A stretch of DNA of 64,000 nucleotides from Oscillospiraceae bacterium. Its GTDB lineage: Bacteria > Bacillota > Clostridia > Oscillospirales > Oscillospiraceae. Positions 1 to 7,406 of the stretch are shown piece by piece (position 1 is the first letter of the stretch; the number at the start of each line of letters is the position of its first letter). The stretch lies in the NCBI GenBank assembly GCA_021769865.1, contig JAETSB010000006.1, positions 1 to 64,000 on the forward strand. The letters run 5' to 3'. The position numbers were made by a program, and so were the translations under genes. Under the pieces are notes generated by a model. The model searched no databases. It saw only the letters and a list, made by a program, of their open reading frames with translations, and had not been told where the DNA came from.

Positions 1-816
1 GGGGGCCGGGGCCGGACCGGCCGCATCCGCATCCGGGGCGGCGCGGTCACCGCTGTGGGAACCGGCGGCGGCGCGGGCATCGGCGCGGGAAAGCAGGGGG
101 CCATGGGCCCCGTGGACATCCTGGGGGGCATTGTCAGCGCCACCGGAGAGGCCGGCGGCGGGGCCGGCATCGGCGGGGCCCTGGGCGCGGCGGTGGGAGA
201 CATCACCATCCGCGGCGGCAGCGTCACCGCCCTGGCCGTGGGCCACGCCGCCGCCATCGGCGCGGGAGTCCGGGGGCCCTGCGGCGACATCCTCATCACC
301 GGCTCGGCCCGGGTCCGGAAGGCCCTGGGCGGCGACCCGGGGGCGGACATCGGGGCCTGCCTCTTCGGAGGCTGCGGAACCGTCCAGATCACCGACCGGG
401 CGGACATCGGAAGGGCCCGTCTCTGGACCCGCGCCGGAGTCCCCCTCCAGATGGGGACGGAGACCGTAACTCTGCCGCAATTCCGCCTGTCCTCCCGGGC
501 CCTGGGGCTGGACCATGTCAGCCTGGCCACAAAGGAGGCGGTTCAGGCCGCCCAGGCCGTCGTAGAGCGGGACCGGCGCTGGGTGGCCCAGATCCAAAAC
601 GCCTATAACGTGCTGTACCACCGCCTGGAGCGCAGCTGGAACGGCCTGCTGGGGGTCCAGCAATACCTGAGCGGGTCCGACGGCCCCCTGCGGGACGCCG
701 GTGCGGCGGGCTCGCTGCTGGAGGACGCCCGGCGGTCCATCTCCCGTCCCTCTTCCCAGGCCATGCGGACCCACGGCAAGCGGGGGAAGGACGACGTGCG
801 CCAGCTGTTTCGGTGA
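1..816 (+). CDS. Flagellin-derived protein with glycine-rich repeat insert (5' partial)
   Basis: The reading frame is open to the left window edge, so the N-terminus is missing; 271 codons are visible. The first half is a run of short imperfect repeats of the type G-D-I-x-I-x-G-G-x-V-T-A followed by G-A-G-I-G-G, which suggests a glycine-rich beta-solenoid. The last ~100 residues follow the flagellin C-terminal domain (D0/D1): a Q-N-x-L-x-x-R-L-E helix, then L-R-D-A-G-A-A in the place of the flagellin I-R-D-x-D-M-A box, then S-S-Q-A-M and a terminal V-R-Q-L-F-R matching the usual V-L-Q-L-L-R. Several consensus flagellin residues are replaced, so this may be a specialised or decaying paralogue instead of a filament subunit. 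The flagellin relation is from pattern memory, not a search. A terminator follows directly. Confidence 0.6.
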   Translation, partial: GGRGRTGRIRIRGGAVTAVGTGGGAGIGAGKQGAMGPVDILGGIVSATGEAGGGAGIGGALGAAVGDITIRGGSVTALAVGHAAAIGAGVRGPCGDILITGSARVRKALGGDPGADIGACLFGGCGTVQITDRADIGRARLWTRAGVPLQMGTETVTLPQFRLSSRALGLDHVSLATKEAVQAAQAVVERDRRWVAQIQNAYNVLYHRLERSWNGLLGVQQYLSGSDGPLRDAGAAGSLLEDARRSISRPSSQAMRTHGKRGKDDVRQLFR

Positions 817-833
817 GCGCGGCCGTCAACTGA

Positions 834-869
834 AAAAATCCAGCAGGCGTTTCCGTCTGCTGGATTTTT
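834..869 (+). terminator. Rho-independent terminator after the flagellin-like gene
   Basis: A 10-bp perfect stem (837-846 with 857-866) has A-rich bases before it and a T-run after it, so it can stop transcription from both sides. The gene on the other strand ends at 914, so it may serve both convergent genes. Confidence 0.8.
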
Positions 870-913
870 GGTTTCTTAAAAGCACGGCGCCGCCTCGGGT
901 CTCCGGTCTATCG

Positions 914-2893
914 TCACCCGAGCTCCACAAAGCGCTTCAGCATGGAGGCCGCCTGGGCCCGGGTGGCCTGGCCCCTGGGGTTCAGCCGCCCGTCGCCATA
1001 GCCGCCGGCGACGCCCCGCCCGGCGGCCCAGCGGACCGCCGGAGCGCACCAGGCGTCCGCCGCCACGTCGGAGAACGCCGCTTCGCCGCCCGGCTCCGGC
1101 CTGCCCTCCTTATTGTAGAGGATCTGAGCCAGCTGGGCCCGGGAAAGGGTCTCGTCCGGGCCGAAGTGCCCGTCCGAATAGCCGTCCATCAGGCCGTTTT
1201 CCCGGACGAACCGCACCGCCTCGAAGCACCAATCCCCCGGCCTCACGTCCCGGAAGGGGCCGGCCTCCTCCGGCCTCTCCGGCTCCCGGACGGGCCGGAA
1301 GGACGCCCGGACCGTCACCCGGCCCTCCGGCTGGGTGAAGGTGAAGCCGCCGTTTCCGTTCTCCCGGACCTCCAGCGCGCTCCCGTCCGGGCCGGTGACG
1401 GAAACGCCCTCCGTCTCATAGCCGTCCCTGGGCCTGAGACGAACCGTCACCGTGTCTCCCTTCTCCGGGCGGGAGGGGGATACGGTGACGCCGCCGCCCT
1501 CCGCCCGGGGCGTCAGGGGCGGGAAGCCGCCCTCGTCCCGGTCTTCCCTGCCGCCGCTGTCCCGGTCGGGACCCGAGGGGCGGGGAAGCGTTGGGACGGC
1601 CTCCGTCTCCAGGACATAGCCGCAGACCGTACAGGCTCTGTGCCGCCGTCCCTCCTCCGTGCAGGTGGCCTCCCGGTCCGTCACCCACTCGCCGGGGGTG
1701 TGGGCCTCCATGTCCCGCCTCTGACTACAGCCGCCGCAGGCGTGCCAGTGGCTTTCGGCGTCAGCGCTCCAGTCCGGGGACCAGCTGTGGACGTGGACCG
1801 GCGGCGCGGGAAGCTCCTCAAACACCGCCGTGATCTCCACGGCTCCGTCAGGCATGGTAAACTGGCCTTCGCTGACCGTCACGCCGTCGGGGACCACCCG
1901 CCACTCCCGCAGCCGCCAGCCGCTCTCCGGCTCGGCGGTCAGGGTGACGGTCTGGTCCACCGGCGCGAGGACGAAATCGGCGGAGGCCGCGCCGCGCCCT
2001 TCGAGCGTTACCGTTACGGGATACGCGGGGAGAGCGGGCACGGTCTTGTACAGCCCCAGGTGCATCACCCACGCAGCATCATAGCTTGGCGCCCCGGCGG
2101 GATAGCAAACCATCGTGAGCTTGTTGCATTCCTGGAAGATATCCCTGCCCAATTCCGGCGCGGTTTCGCCGGTGAAGGTCACGGCGGTCAAGCCGGCGCA
2201 GCTGCGAAACGCACAATTCCCGATGGAGGTCAGGCCGCTGGGCAGCTCAGTCAACGCAAGGCTGGCGCAGCCGCTAAACGCAAAATCCCCGATGGTGCGC
2301 AAGCCGCTGGGCAGCTCGGTCAACGCAAGGTTTCCGCAGCCGGAAAACGCGGCTTGCCCGATGGCAGTCAGGCCGCTGGGCAGCTCGGTCAGCGCAAGGT
2401 CTCCGCATCTGTCAAACGCGTTATTCCCGATGGAGGTCACGCCGTCGGGCAGAACAGTCAACGTAAGGTCTCCGCAGCTGTGAAACGCGGCTTGCCCGAT
2501 GGTGCGCAAGCCGCTGGGCAGCTCGGCCAGCGCAAGGTTTCTGCAGCCGGAAAACGCGGCTTGCCCGATGGCAGTCAGGCCGCTGGGCAGCTCGGCCCGC
2601 GTGAGATAGGTGCAGCCCATAAACGCATAGTTCCCAATGGAGGTCACGTCGCCCAAAACCTTGAGGCTTTGAATCTCGGTTTCATACGCCGCCCACGGCT
2701 GGTCGCTGAAGGTTGCGAAATCCGGCATCGCCCCGCTGCCTGTAACAGTCAGACAGTCCTCACCGTCCAGGTTCCAGGACCAGCTGCCATCGCCAAAGGT
2801 CCCGCCCTCCTCCGCCGCCGCGGGGACGCGGAGCAGGAAGAGCGAGCAGAGCAAAAACCCGCAGAGCAGCGGGCCCCACAGCTTTCGTTTCAT
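914..2893 (-). CDS. BspA-type leucine-rich-repeat surface protein with SLH domains
   Basis: A 659-residue secreted surface protein. A signal peptide (K-R-K then a hydrophobic run ending A-A-A) opens it. About seven 23-residue LRR_5/BspA repeats (core L-P-S-G-L-x-x-I-G-x-x-A-F-x-x-C) follow, then two beta-rich InlB-B-like repeat domains flanking a Cys/His-rich stretch (W-H-A-C-G-G-C, C-T-V-C-G-Y). Two S-layer-homology domains at the C-terminus (F-R-D-V-R-P-G-D-W and F-S-D-V-A-A-D-A-W) would bind secondary cell-wall polymer. An upstream in-frame ATG exists at 2905, but the GGAGGAA motif lies just before the ATG at 2893, so that start is chosen. BspA-like proteins are known adhesins; the ligand here is unknown. 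The SLH domains resemble those of the protein at 34034. Confidence 0.85.
   Translation of the reverse strand: MKRKLWGPLLCGFLLCSLFLLRVPAAAEEGGTFGDGSWSWNLDGEDCLTVTGSGAMPDFATFSDQPWAAYETEIQSLKVLGDVTSIGNYAFMGCTYLTRAELPSGLTAIGQAAFSGCRNLALAELPSGLRTIGQAAFHSCGDLTLTVLPDGVTSIGNNAFDRCGDLALTELPSGLTAIGQAAFSGCGNLALTELPSGLRTIGDFAFSGCASLALTELPSGLTSIGNCAFRSCAGLTAVTFTGETAPELGRDIFQECNKLTMVCYPAGAPSYDAAWVMHLGLYKTVPALPAYPVTVTLEGRGAASADFVLAPVDQTVTLTAEPESGWRLREWRVVPDGVTVSEGQFTMPDGAVEITAVFEELPAPPVHVHSWSPDWSADAESHWHACGGCSQRRDMEAHTPGEWVTDREATCTEEGRRHRACTVCGYVLETEAVPTLPRPSGPDRDSGGREDRDEGGFPPLTPRAEGGGVTVSPSRPEKGDTVTVRLRPRDGYETEGVSVTGPDGSALEVRENGNGGFTFTQPEGRVTVRASFRPVREPERPEEAGPFRDVRPGDWCFEAVRFVRENGLMDGYSDGHFGPDETLSRAQLAQILYNKEGRPEPGGEAAFSDVAADAWCAPAVRWAAGRGVAGGYGDGRLNPRGQATRAQAASMLKRFVELG
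2180..2650 (-). repeat. Tandem 69-bp coding repeats (LRR units)
   Basis: About seven near-identical 69-bp units encode the 23-residue leucine-rich repeats of the surface protein. DNA identity between units is high enough that slippage or recombination could change copy number. Boundaries are approximate. Confidence 0.8.
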
Positions 2894-2920
2894 CGTTTCC
2901 TCCATCCCGGCAGGGGGGAA

Positions 2921-2965
2921 TTACCCCGTAGGGGAACCCTACGGGGTAAGGGGGTACCCCCTTAC
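2921..2965 (-). repeat. Two abutting perfect palindromes in the leader of the SLH-LRR gene
   Basis: 2921-2933 pairs perfectly with 2937-2949 (13-bp arms TTACCCCGTAGGG, 3-base loop). It overlaps a second perfect 20-base palindrome at 2946-2965 (GTAAGGGGGTACCCCCTTAC). They sit 28 bases upstream of the chosen start at 2893. No clear T-run follows. They could be transcript hairpins, operators or a small dispersed repeat. Confidence 0.7.
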
Positions 2966-3073
2966 CGATTTTATTTCGCGCGCCCGGCGGGCGGCTTCTC
3001 CCGGTCAGTATAGCAAATCCCGGCGGAATTTGCAAGAGGCTCCGCGTAAGGGACCGGTCCCCGAAAAAAGAGC

Positions 3074-3102
3074 TTGCGCCGGGCCGCGGGACATGCTATA
3101 AT
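3074..3102 (+). promoter_or_regulatory. Sigma-A promoter for the TPP riboswitch-thiT unit
   Basis: TTGCGC (3074-3079), a 17-base spacer and TATAAT (3097-3102), with an extended TGC just before the -10. It lies about 30 bases upstream of the riboswitch. Confidence 0.8.
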
Positions 3103-3128
3103 CAGTTCACCAATTACATAGATCGTGA

Positions 3129-3215
3129 ACTGGGGAGCTCGCGGAAGCGGGCTGAGAGGAAGCGAACGCTTCGACCCATGACCTGATTTGGGTAATGCCA
3201 ACGTAGGGAGCCGTC
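3129..3215 (+). ncRNA. TPP riboswitch (THI element)
   Basis: The conserved thi-box elements appear in order: GGGGAGCTCGC, GGCTGAGAGGAAG, CTTCGACCC, TGACCTGATTTGGGTAATGCC and ACGTAGGGA (some bases of the fourth overlap). These form the thiamine pyrophosphate-binding aptamer. A terminator hairpin follows at 3246, so control is probably by ligand-induced termination before thiT. Confidence 0.95.
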
Positions 3216-3245
3216 ATGAACCGCCATGCTTTTTTCCGCATGTGG

Positions 3246-3276
3246 AACAGCCCTCCCGGCCTCGGGAGGGCTGTTT
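3246..3276 (+). terminator. Expression-platform terminator of the TPP riboswitch
   Basis: A 13-bp stem (AACAGCCCTCCCG and its complement) followed by TTTT lies between the aptamer and thiT. With TPP bound it would form and stop transcription. Confidence 0.85.
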
Positions 3277-3316
3277 TGCGTCAGTTTCACGGTCGGAACA
3301 AGGAGGAGATCATTCC

Positions 3317-3976
3317 ATGCTGAACCTGTTTGTCAACGGTGAGGGGGGCCTCACCACCGCCGGCTATGTCCTGAGCGCCGTTTTGCTGGTGCTCAGCGTC
3401 CTGGCGGGCCTGTCCCTGGCGGACCGGGGAGAGAAAAAGGGCTTTGCCGTCAAGCAGCTGGCCTACTGCGCCATGGCCGTGGCCCTGGCTTACGTGACCA
3501 GCTTTATCAGGGTCTTCAAGCTGCCCTACGGCGGCTCCGTCACCCTGCTGAGCATGCTGTTCATCGTGCTGGTGGCCAACTGGTACGGCGTCAAGACCGG
3601 CATGCTGGTGGGCTTTGCCTACGGCATTCTGCAATTCTTGCAGGAGCCCTATTTCCTGACGCTGTTCCAGGTCTGCTGCGACTATGTGCTGGCCTTTGCC
3701 GCCCTGGGGCTGGCGGGGCTGTTCCGGGGGAAGAAGAGCAGCCTCTTGATTGGCTACCTCGTGGCGGTGCTGGCCCGGGGCGTGTTCCACTCCCTGGGAG
3801 GCTACCTCTACTGGATGGACTACATGCCGGAGAACTTCCCCCAGGCCCTGCGGAGCCTGTACCCCATCATTTACAACTACAGCTACCTGCTGGCGGAGGC
3901 GGTGGTCACCGTCATCGTCATCAAGATCCCGGCCGTGGAGCAGGCCCTGGAGCGGGTCCGCAAGGCCGCCCGGTAA
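3317..3976 (+). CDS. thiT: Thiamine ECF transporter S component ThiT
   Basis: A 219-residue integral membrane protein with about six hydrophobic segments. It carries the ThiT-family region K-Q-L-A-Y-C-A-M-A-V-A-L-A and the stretch F-A-Y-G-I-L-Q-F, and a C-terminal part rich in aromatic residues (Y-W-M-D-Y-M-P-E-N-F-P). ThiT binds thiamine and docks on a shared ECF T/A module, which is not encoded here. The start at 3317 follows AGGAGG (3301-3306); an earlier in-frame ATG would lie inside the riboswitch. The TPP riboswitch upstream supports thiamine as the substrate. Confidence 0.92.
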   Translation: MLNLFVNGEGGLTTAGYVLSAVLLVLSVLAGLSLADRGEKKGFAVKQLAYCAMAVALAYVTSFIRVFKLPYGGSVTLLSMLFIVLVANWYGVKTGMLVGFAYGILQFLQEPYFLTLFQVCCDYVLAFAALGLAGLFRGKKSSLLIGYLVAVLARGVFHSLGGYLYWMDYMPENFPQALRSLYPIIYNYSYLLAEAVVTVIVIKIPAVEQALERVRKAAR

Positions 3977-4000
3977 CCGTCCGCCGCCATTTCTGCGCAG

Positions 4001-4039
4001 AAAAAGCCCCGCTTTTCCAGCGAAAAGCGAGGCTTTTTT
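4001..4039. terminator. Bidirectional terminator between thiT and nanA
   Basis: AAAAAGCC...GGCTTTTTT hairpin with a long stem and T-runs in both directions, placed between the convergent ends of thiT (3976) and the lyase gene (4045). Confidence 0.9.
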
Positions 4040-4044
4040 CATTT

Positions 4045-4953
4045 TCAGCAATACTTGGCGATGGCGGCTTGGATCATCTCGTGGGCCTGGACCACGGTCT
4101 CCCGGTCGCCGGGCTCCAGCTCCAGCAGGGGCGCCCGGACGCCGCCGACATCCGGCCCGCCCTGGAGGCGGAGGATCTCCTTGATGACGGCGTACATGTT
4201 CCCCTGCGCGGAACACATCTTATAGATGATGCGGCAGCACTCGTTCTGGACCTCCCGGCCCTTCGCCAGGTCTCCCGCCTGGAAGCAGCGGAAAATCTCC
4301 AGATACAGCTCCGGCATGGCGGCGTAGGTCCCGCCGATGCCGCCGGCAGCTCCGGCGGCCAGGCCGCTGAGGAGCTGCTCGTCCGGGCCGTTGAACACCA
4401 GGGCCCCCTCGTCGTGCCACATCTGGATGTCCTGGACGGGCATGGAGGAGTTCTTCACCCCGATGACCCGGGGATTTTTCAGCATTTCCTGGAGCAGGGG
4501 CACCGACAGGGCCACCCCCGCCAGCTGGGGGATGTTATAGATCACAAAATCCGTGTTGGGGGCCGCGTCGGAGATGTCGTTCCAGTACTTGGCGATGCCC
4601 TTGGGGGGCAGGTGGAAGTAGATGGGCGGGATGGAGGCGATGGCGTCCACCCCCAGGCTCTCCGCGTGGGCCGCCAGCTCCCGGCTGTCGGCGGTGTTGT
4701 TGCAGGCCACGTGGGCGATGATGGTCAGCTTTCCGCCCACCTCCGCCATGACGTTCTCCAGGGTCTCCTTCCGCTCGGCGACGCTCTGATAGATGCACTC
4801 GCCGGAGGAACCGCCTACATATAAACCCTTGACGCCCTTGTCCAGCAGGAACTTCGCCAGGGCCCGGACTGCCGGGGCGCTGACCCTGCCGTCGTGGTCA
4901 TAGCAGGCATAAAATGCGGGGAAAATGCCGTGGTATTTGGAAAAGTCTTTCAT
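4045..4953 (-). CDS. nanA: N-acetylneuraminate lyase (DapA/NanA family)
   Basis: A 302-residue class I aldolase of the dihydrodipicolinate synthase/NAL family that cleaves sialic acid to N-acetylmannosamine and pyruvate. The binding motif G-G-S-S-G-E (47-52), the catalytic tyrosine in Y-N-I-P (Y139) and the Schiff-base lysine in G-V-K-N-S-S (K167) are all visible. The start at 4953 has AGGAG at proper spacing; an in-frame ATG at 4971 has none. It is the last gene of a five-gene unit (binding protein, two permeases, YhcH, lyase). The YhcH neighbour argues for sialic acid over other family substrates, but other keto-acid aldol substrates cannot be excluded. No nanE or nanK lies in the window. 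Confidence 0.85.
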   Translation of the reverse strand: MKDFSKYHGIFPAFYACYDHDGRVSAPAVRALAKFLLDKGVKGLYVGGSSGECIYQSVAERKETLENVMAEVGGKLTIIAHVACNNTADSRELAAHAESLGVDAIASIPPIYFHLPPKGIAKYWNDISDAAPNTDFVIYNIPQLAGVALSVPLLQEMLKNPRVIGVKNSSMPVQDIQMWHDEGALVFNGPDEQLLSGLAAGAAGGIGGTYAAMPELYLEIFRCFQAGDLAKGREVQNECCRIIYKMCSAQGNMYAVIKEILRLQGGPDVGGVRAPLLELEPGDRETVVQAHEMIQAAIAKYC

Positions 4954-4963
4954 GTCGTCACTC

Positions 4964-5419
4964 CTAGTCATAAATTTTCACCTTGAAGACCACCTTGCTG
5001 ACGGTCTTCGGCCCGTCCACCTGCATTTTGATGCGGTGAGCGTCGCCGGGAAAGACCACCAGGAAGTCCCCAGGGGAGAGGACCAGCTTGTAGTCTCCCT
5101 CGCCCCGGTAGGCGTAGAAGTCGTTGGCCTCCGCCCGGTCGAACTCGGCCAGGGCCTCCGGCGGGGCGATCTCCACGCCCTCGGAGCCCTCCGCCATAAT
5201 GTGGATGTCCAGATACTTCCGGTGGGCCTCAAAGAAGCTCTCCTCCGCCGGAATGGTCTCATAGGTGAATCGGGTAGCGTAGACATCGCTGCCCTTCAGC
5301 TCCACCCGCTCCGGCCCCACCGAGGCCAGAAACTCCGGCGTGATATGGTCCAGCGCCAGGTCCAGGTTCGGGTGGATGCCCCGGTAGGCCGGGGCGTCCT
5401 TGTGTTTGGCGTAAATCAT
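4964..5419 (-). CDS. YhcH/YjgK/YiaL family protein (probable sialic acid anomerase)
   Basis: A 151-residue cupin-like protein of the DUF386/YhcH family. Typical stretches are H-R-K-Y-L-D-I-H, a G-D-F-L-V-V-F-P-G-D-A-H-R turn near the C-terminus and V-F-K-V-K-I at the end. YhcH (NanQ) of E. coli acts on N-acetylneuraminate anomers and usually sits in nan operons. The ATG at 5419 follows AAAGGA; an upstream GTG at 5440 overlaps the permease end without a site. Ten bases separate it from the lyase gene, so the two are surely co-transcribed. Confidence 0.85.
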   Translation of the reverse strand: MIYAKHKDAPAYRGIHPNLDLALDHITPEFLASVGPERVELKGSDVYATRFTYETIPAEESFFEAHRKYLDIHIMAEGSEGVEIAPPEALAEFDRAEANDFYAYRGEGDYKLVLSPGDFLVVFPGDAHRIKMQVDGPKTVSKVVFKVKIYD

Positions 5420-5423
5420 CGTA

Positions 5424-6350
5424 TCATCCTTTGACAGCACCCATGGTGATGCCCTGGGTGAAGTACTTCTGGAAGATCAGGAACACAATGATGATGGGAG
5501 CCGCCGCCAGAGTGGCGCCGGCCATCAGCAGGCCGTTGTCCACCGAGGTCTCCGCCTGGAGGGTGGCGATGCCCAGGGGGATCGTGAAGTTGCTGCCGCT
5601 GGCCAGCATGACCAGCTGCATGAAGTAGTCGTTCCAGCAGTTGATGAAGGTGAAGATGGCCAGGGCCCCGATGCCCGGCTTGATCATGGGCATGACCACG
5701 GTGGAGAACGTGTTCCACTCGCTGGACCCGTCAATGCGGGCGGCCTCCAGAATCTCTCCCGGGATGCTCTCCGAGAACTGCTTCATCAAAAACACGCCGA
5801 AGGGCCAGCCCACCGTGGGGAAAATCACTGCCCAGAGGCTGTCGTACAGGTGCAGGGCGGACATCTCCTTCAGCAGCGGGATGAGAATGACCTGCTTGGG
5901 CAGGGCCATGGCGCAGACGATGAGGGAGAACAGCAGGGCCCGGCCGTTGAAGCGCTTCTTCGCCAGGGCGTAGCCCGCCATGGCGGCGGTGAGGCAGGTC
6001 AAAAGCATGGCCAGCACGCACATCAGCACCGCGTTGATCAGCCAGCGGATGGCGGCGGGGGCCTCCGGCCCGGCGGTGAGGAGCACCTTTTTCCCGCCGT
6101 TGAAGAAACTGCCGAAGGGCAGGTAGACCTCCCACAGGGGGACGCTGCGCTGCTTCATCAGCTTGTCGAAGTTGTTCATCACCCACTCGGTGGGGACCCA
6201 GATGGGCTTGGTGGCGTTGATATCCGCGCCGTTTTTGAAGGCGCCGGTGACGATCCAGTACAGCGGGAAGGTGAAGAGAAAGGCCAGGATAACCAGAACG
6301 ATCACGGAGACGATCTTATACGCGCGGCCGCGTCCAGTTTCAATTTTCAT
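5424..6350 (-). CDS. ABC sugar transporter permease, MalG type
   Basis: A 308-residue inner-membrane permease with six hydrophobic segments. The ATPase-docking EAA loop E-A-A-R-I-D-G-S-S-E-W-N-T-F is clear, and the closing M-G-A-V-K-G is typical of MalG-like carbohydrate permeases. It pairs with the permease encoded just upstream (gap 12 bases) and the lipoprotein at 7407. No ATPase gene is nearby, so a shared MsmK-type ATPase elsewhere is expected. The insertion K-Q-R-S-V-P-L-W-E-V-Y-L-P-F-G between TM1 and TM2 forms a long external loop. Sialic acid import is inferred from the neighbours. Confidence 0.9.
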   Translation of the reverse strand: MKIETGRGRAYKIVSVIVLVILAFLFTFPLYWIVTGAFKNGADINATKPIWVPTEWVMNNFDKLMKQRSVPLWEVYLPFGSFFNGGKKVLLTAGPEAPAAIRWLINAVLMCVLAMLLTCLTAAMAGYALAKKRFNGRALLFSLIVCAMALPKQVILIPLLKEMSALHLYDSLWAVIFPTVGWPFGVFLMKQFSESIPGEILEAARIDGSSEWNTFSTVVMPMIKPGIGALAIFTFINCWNDYFMQLVMLASGSNFTIPLGIATLQAETSVDNGLLMAGATLAAAPIIIVFLIFQKYFTQGITMGAVKG

Positions 6351-6362
6351 ACCAGCACCCCC

Positions 6363-7280
6363 TTACTTCTCTTTCGCCAGCTTGAACTGGAGGGCGGACA
6401 GCAGTCCGATGAAGATGGCCAGCACCACGCCCATGGCGTTGGCGTAGCCGAAGTGTCCCGCCTGCTCCGTCAGCTTGAAGGCGGTCCAGTAGATATGGTA
6501 CATCACCGTATTGGTCCCCGCGCCGCCCTTGGTCAGCAGCTGAATCAGGGCAAAGCACTGGAAGGAGTTGATGGTGGTGATGACCAGAATGTACAGGGTC
6601 GTCGGCATCATCTGGGCCCACTTCACCTTCCAGAAAACCTGGAAGCCGTTGGCCCCATCCACCTCGGCGGCCTCGATGAGGGTCTGGTCCACGTTGCCCA
6701 GGGCGGAGACATACAGCACGATGGGCTGGCCCACGGAGGTGGTGAACAGGATCAGGATGATGCACCAGAGGGCGTATTTGGAGTCGCCCAGCCAGTTGAT
6801 ATTCTGCTCGATGATCCCCGCGCCCTTGAGGACGTGGTTGAAAATGCCGGTGTAGTTGTCATACATCCACTTCCACACCACGGTGACGGCCACGGAGCCG
6901 GTGACCACGGGGAGGTAGAAAATGCAGCGGAAGGCGGACAGCACGGGCCCGCTGAGCTTGTAGATGGCGGAGGACACCCACAGGGAGAAGGCGCACACCG
7001 TGGGAACGCTGACGATGACGATGATGAAGGTGTTTTTCAGCGCCTCCAGGAAGGTCTCGTCGCTCATGAGCTTGGTAAAATTGGAGAAGCCGATGAAGTT
7101 TCCAAACATGCCCTGGTCGTGCATGTTGGCGTCCGTGAGGCTGGTGACGATGCAGATGATCATAGGGATGACCACGAAGCCGATGAAGAAAATCAGGCTG
7201 GGCAGGAGGAAGAGGTAGCCGGAGATGTTCTCCCGCCGCTGCAGCGCGCGGCTCATGGTGGGCTGGGATTGTCTTGCCAA
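6363..7280 (-). CDS. ABC sugar transporter permease, MalF type
   Basis: A 305-residue permease with six membrane segments and the EAA loop I-E-A-A-E-V-D-G-A-N-G-F-Q-V-F. The usual N-terminal Y-L-F-L-L-P-S-L segment is present. The start is a TTG at 7280 placed eight bases after GGAG; an upstream GTG (7289) is too close to that site. Second gene of the sialic-acid unit. An attenuator-like hairpin separates it from the binding-protein gene. Confidence 0.9.
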   Translation of the reverse strand: MARQSQPTMSRALQRRENISGYLFLLPSLIFFIGFVVIPMIICIVTSLTDANMHDQGMFGNFIGFSNFTKLMSDETFLEALKNTFIIVIVSVPTVCAFSLWVSSAIYKLSGPVLSAFRCIFYLPVVTGSVAVTVVWKWMYDNYTGIFNHVLKGAGIIEQNINWLGDSKYALWCIILILFTTSVGQPIVLYVSALGNVDQTLIEAAEVDGANGFQVFWKVKWAQMMPTTLYILVITTINSFQCFALIQLLTKGGAGTNTVMYHIYWTAFKLTEQAGHFGYANAMGVVLAIFIGLLSALQFKLAKEK

Positions 7281-7335
7281 GGTCAACACTCCTTTACAAC
7301 TGGATTCGATGGGACCGGTCCTCCTGGGATAAAAC

Positions 7336-7370
7336 GCGCCCCTCTCCCGCCCTTCGCGGGAGAGGGGCGC
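7336..7370 (-). terminator. Intercistronic hairpin between binding protein and permeases
   Basis: A perfect 15-bp G+C stem (7336-7350 with 7356-7370) with a 5-base loop, followed on the minus strand by only TTTT. It probably stops or stabilises part of the transcripts, giving more binding protein than permease, as is common in sugar ABC operons. Confidence 0.75.
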
Positions 7371-7406
7371 AAAAACCCTTATCTCTTTGACGGTGTATGA
7401 AGAGGG

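Noticed and set aside
2180-2650. Regular repeats that could suggest a CRISPR array
   Set aside because: The 69-bp units are contiguous, in frame and encode leucine-rich repeats; there are no unique spacers.
701-3013. A 770-codon plus-strand frame antisense to the LRR surface gene
   Set aside because: Repeats in it are the antisense image of the leucine-rich repeats; no ribosome site and no known domain.
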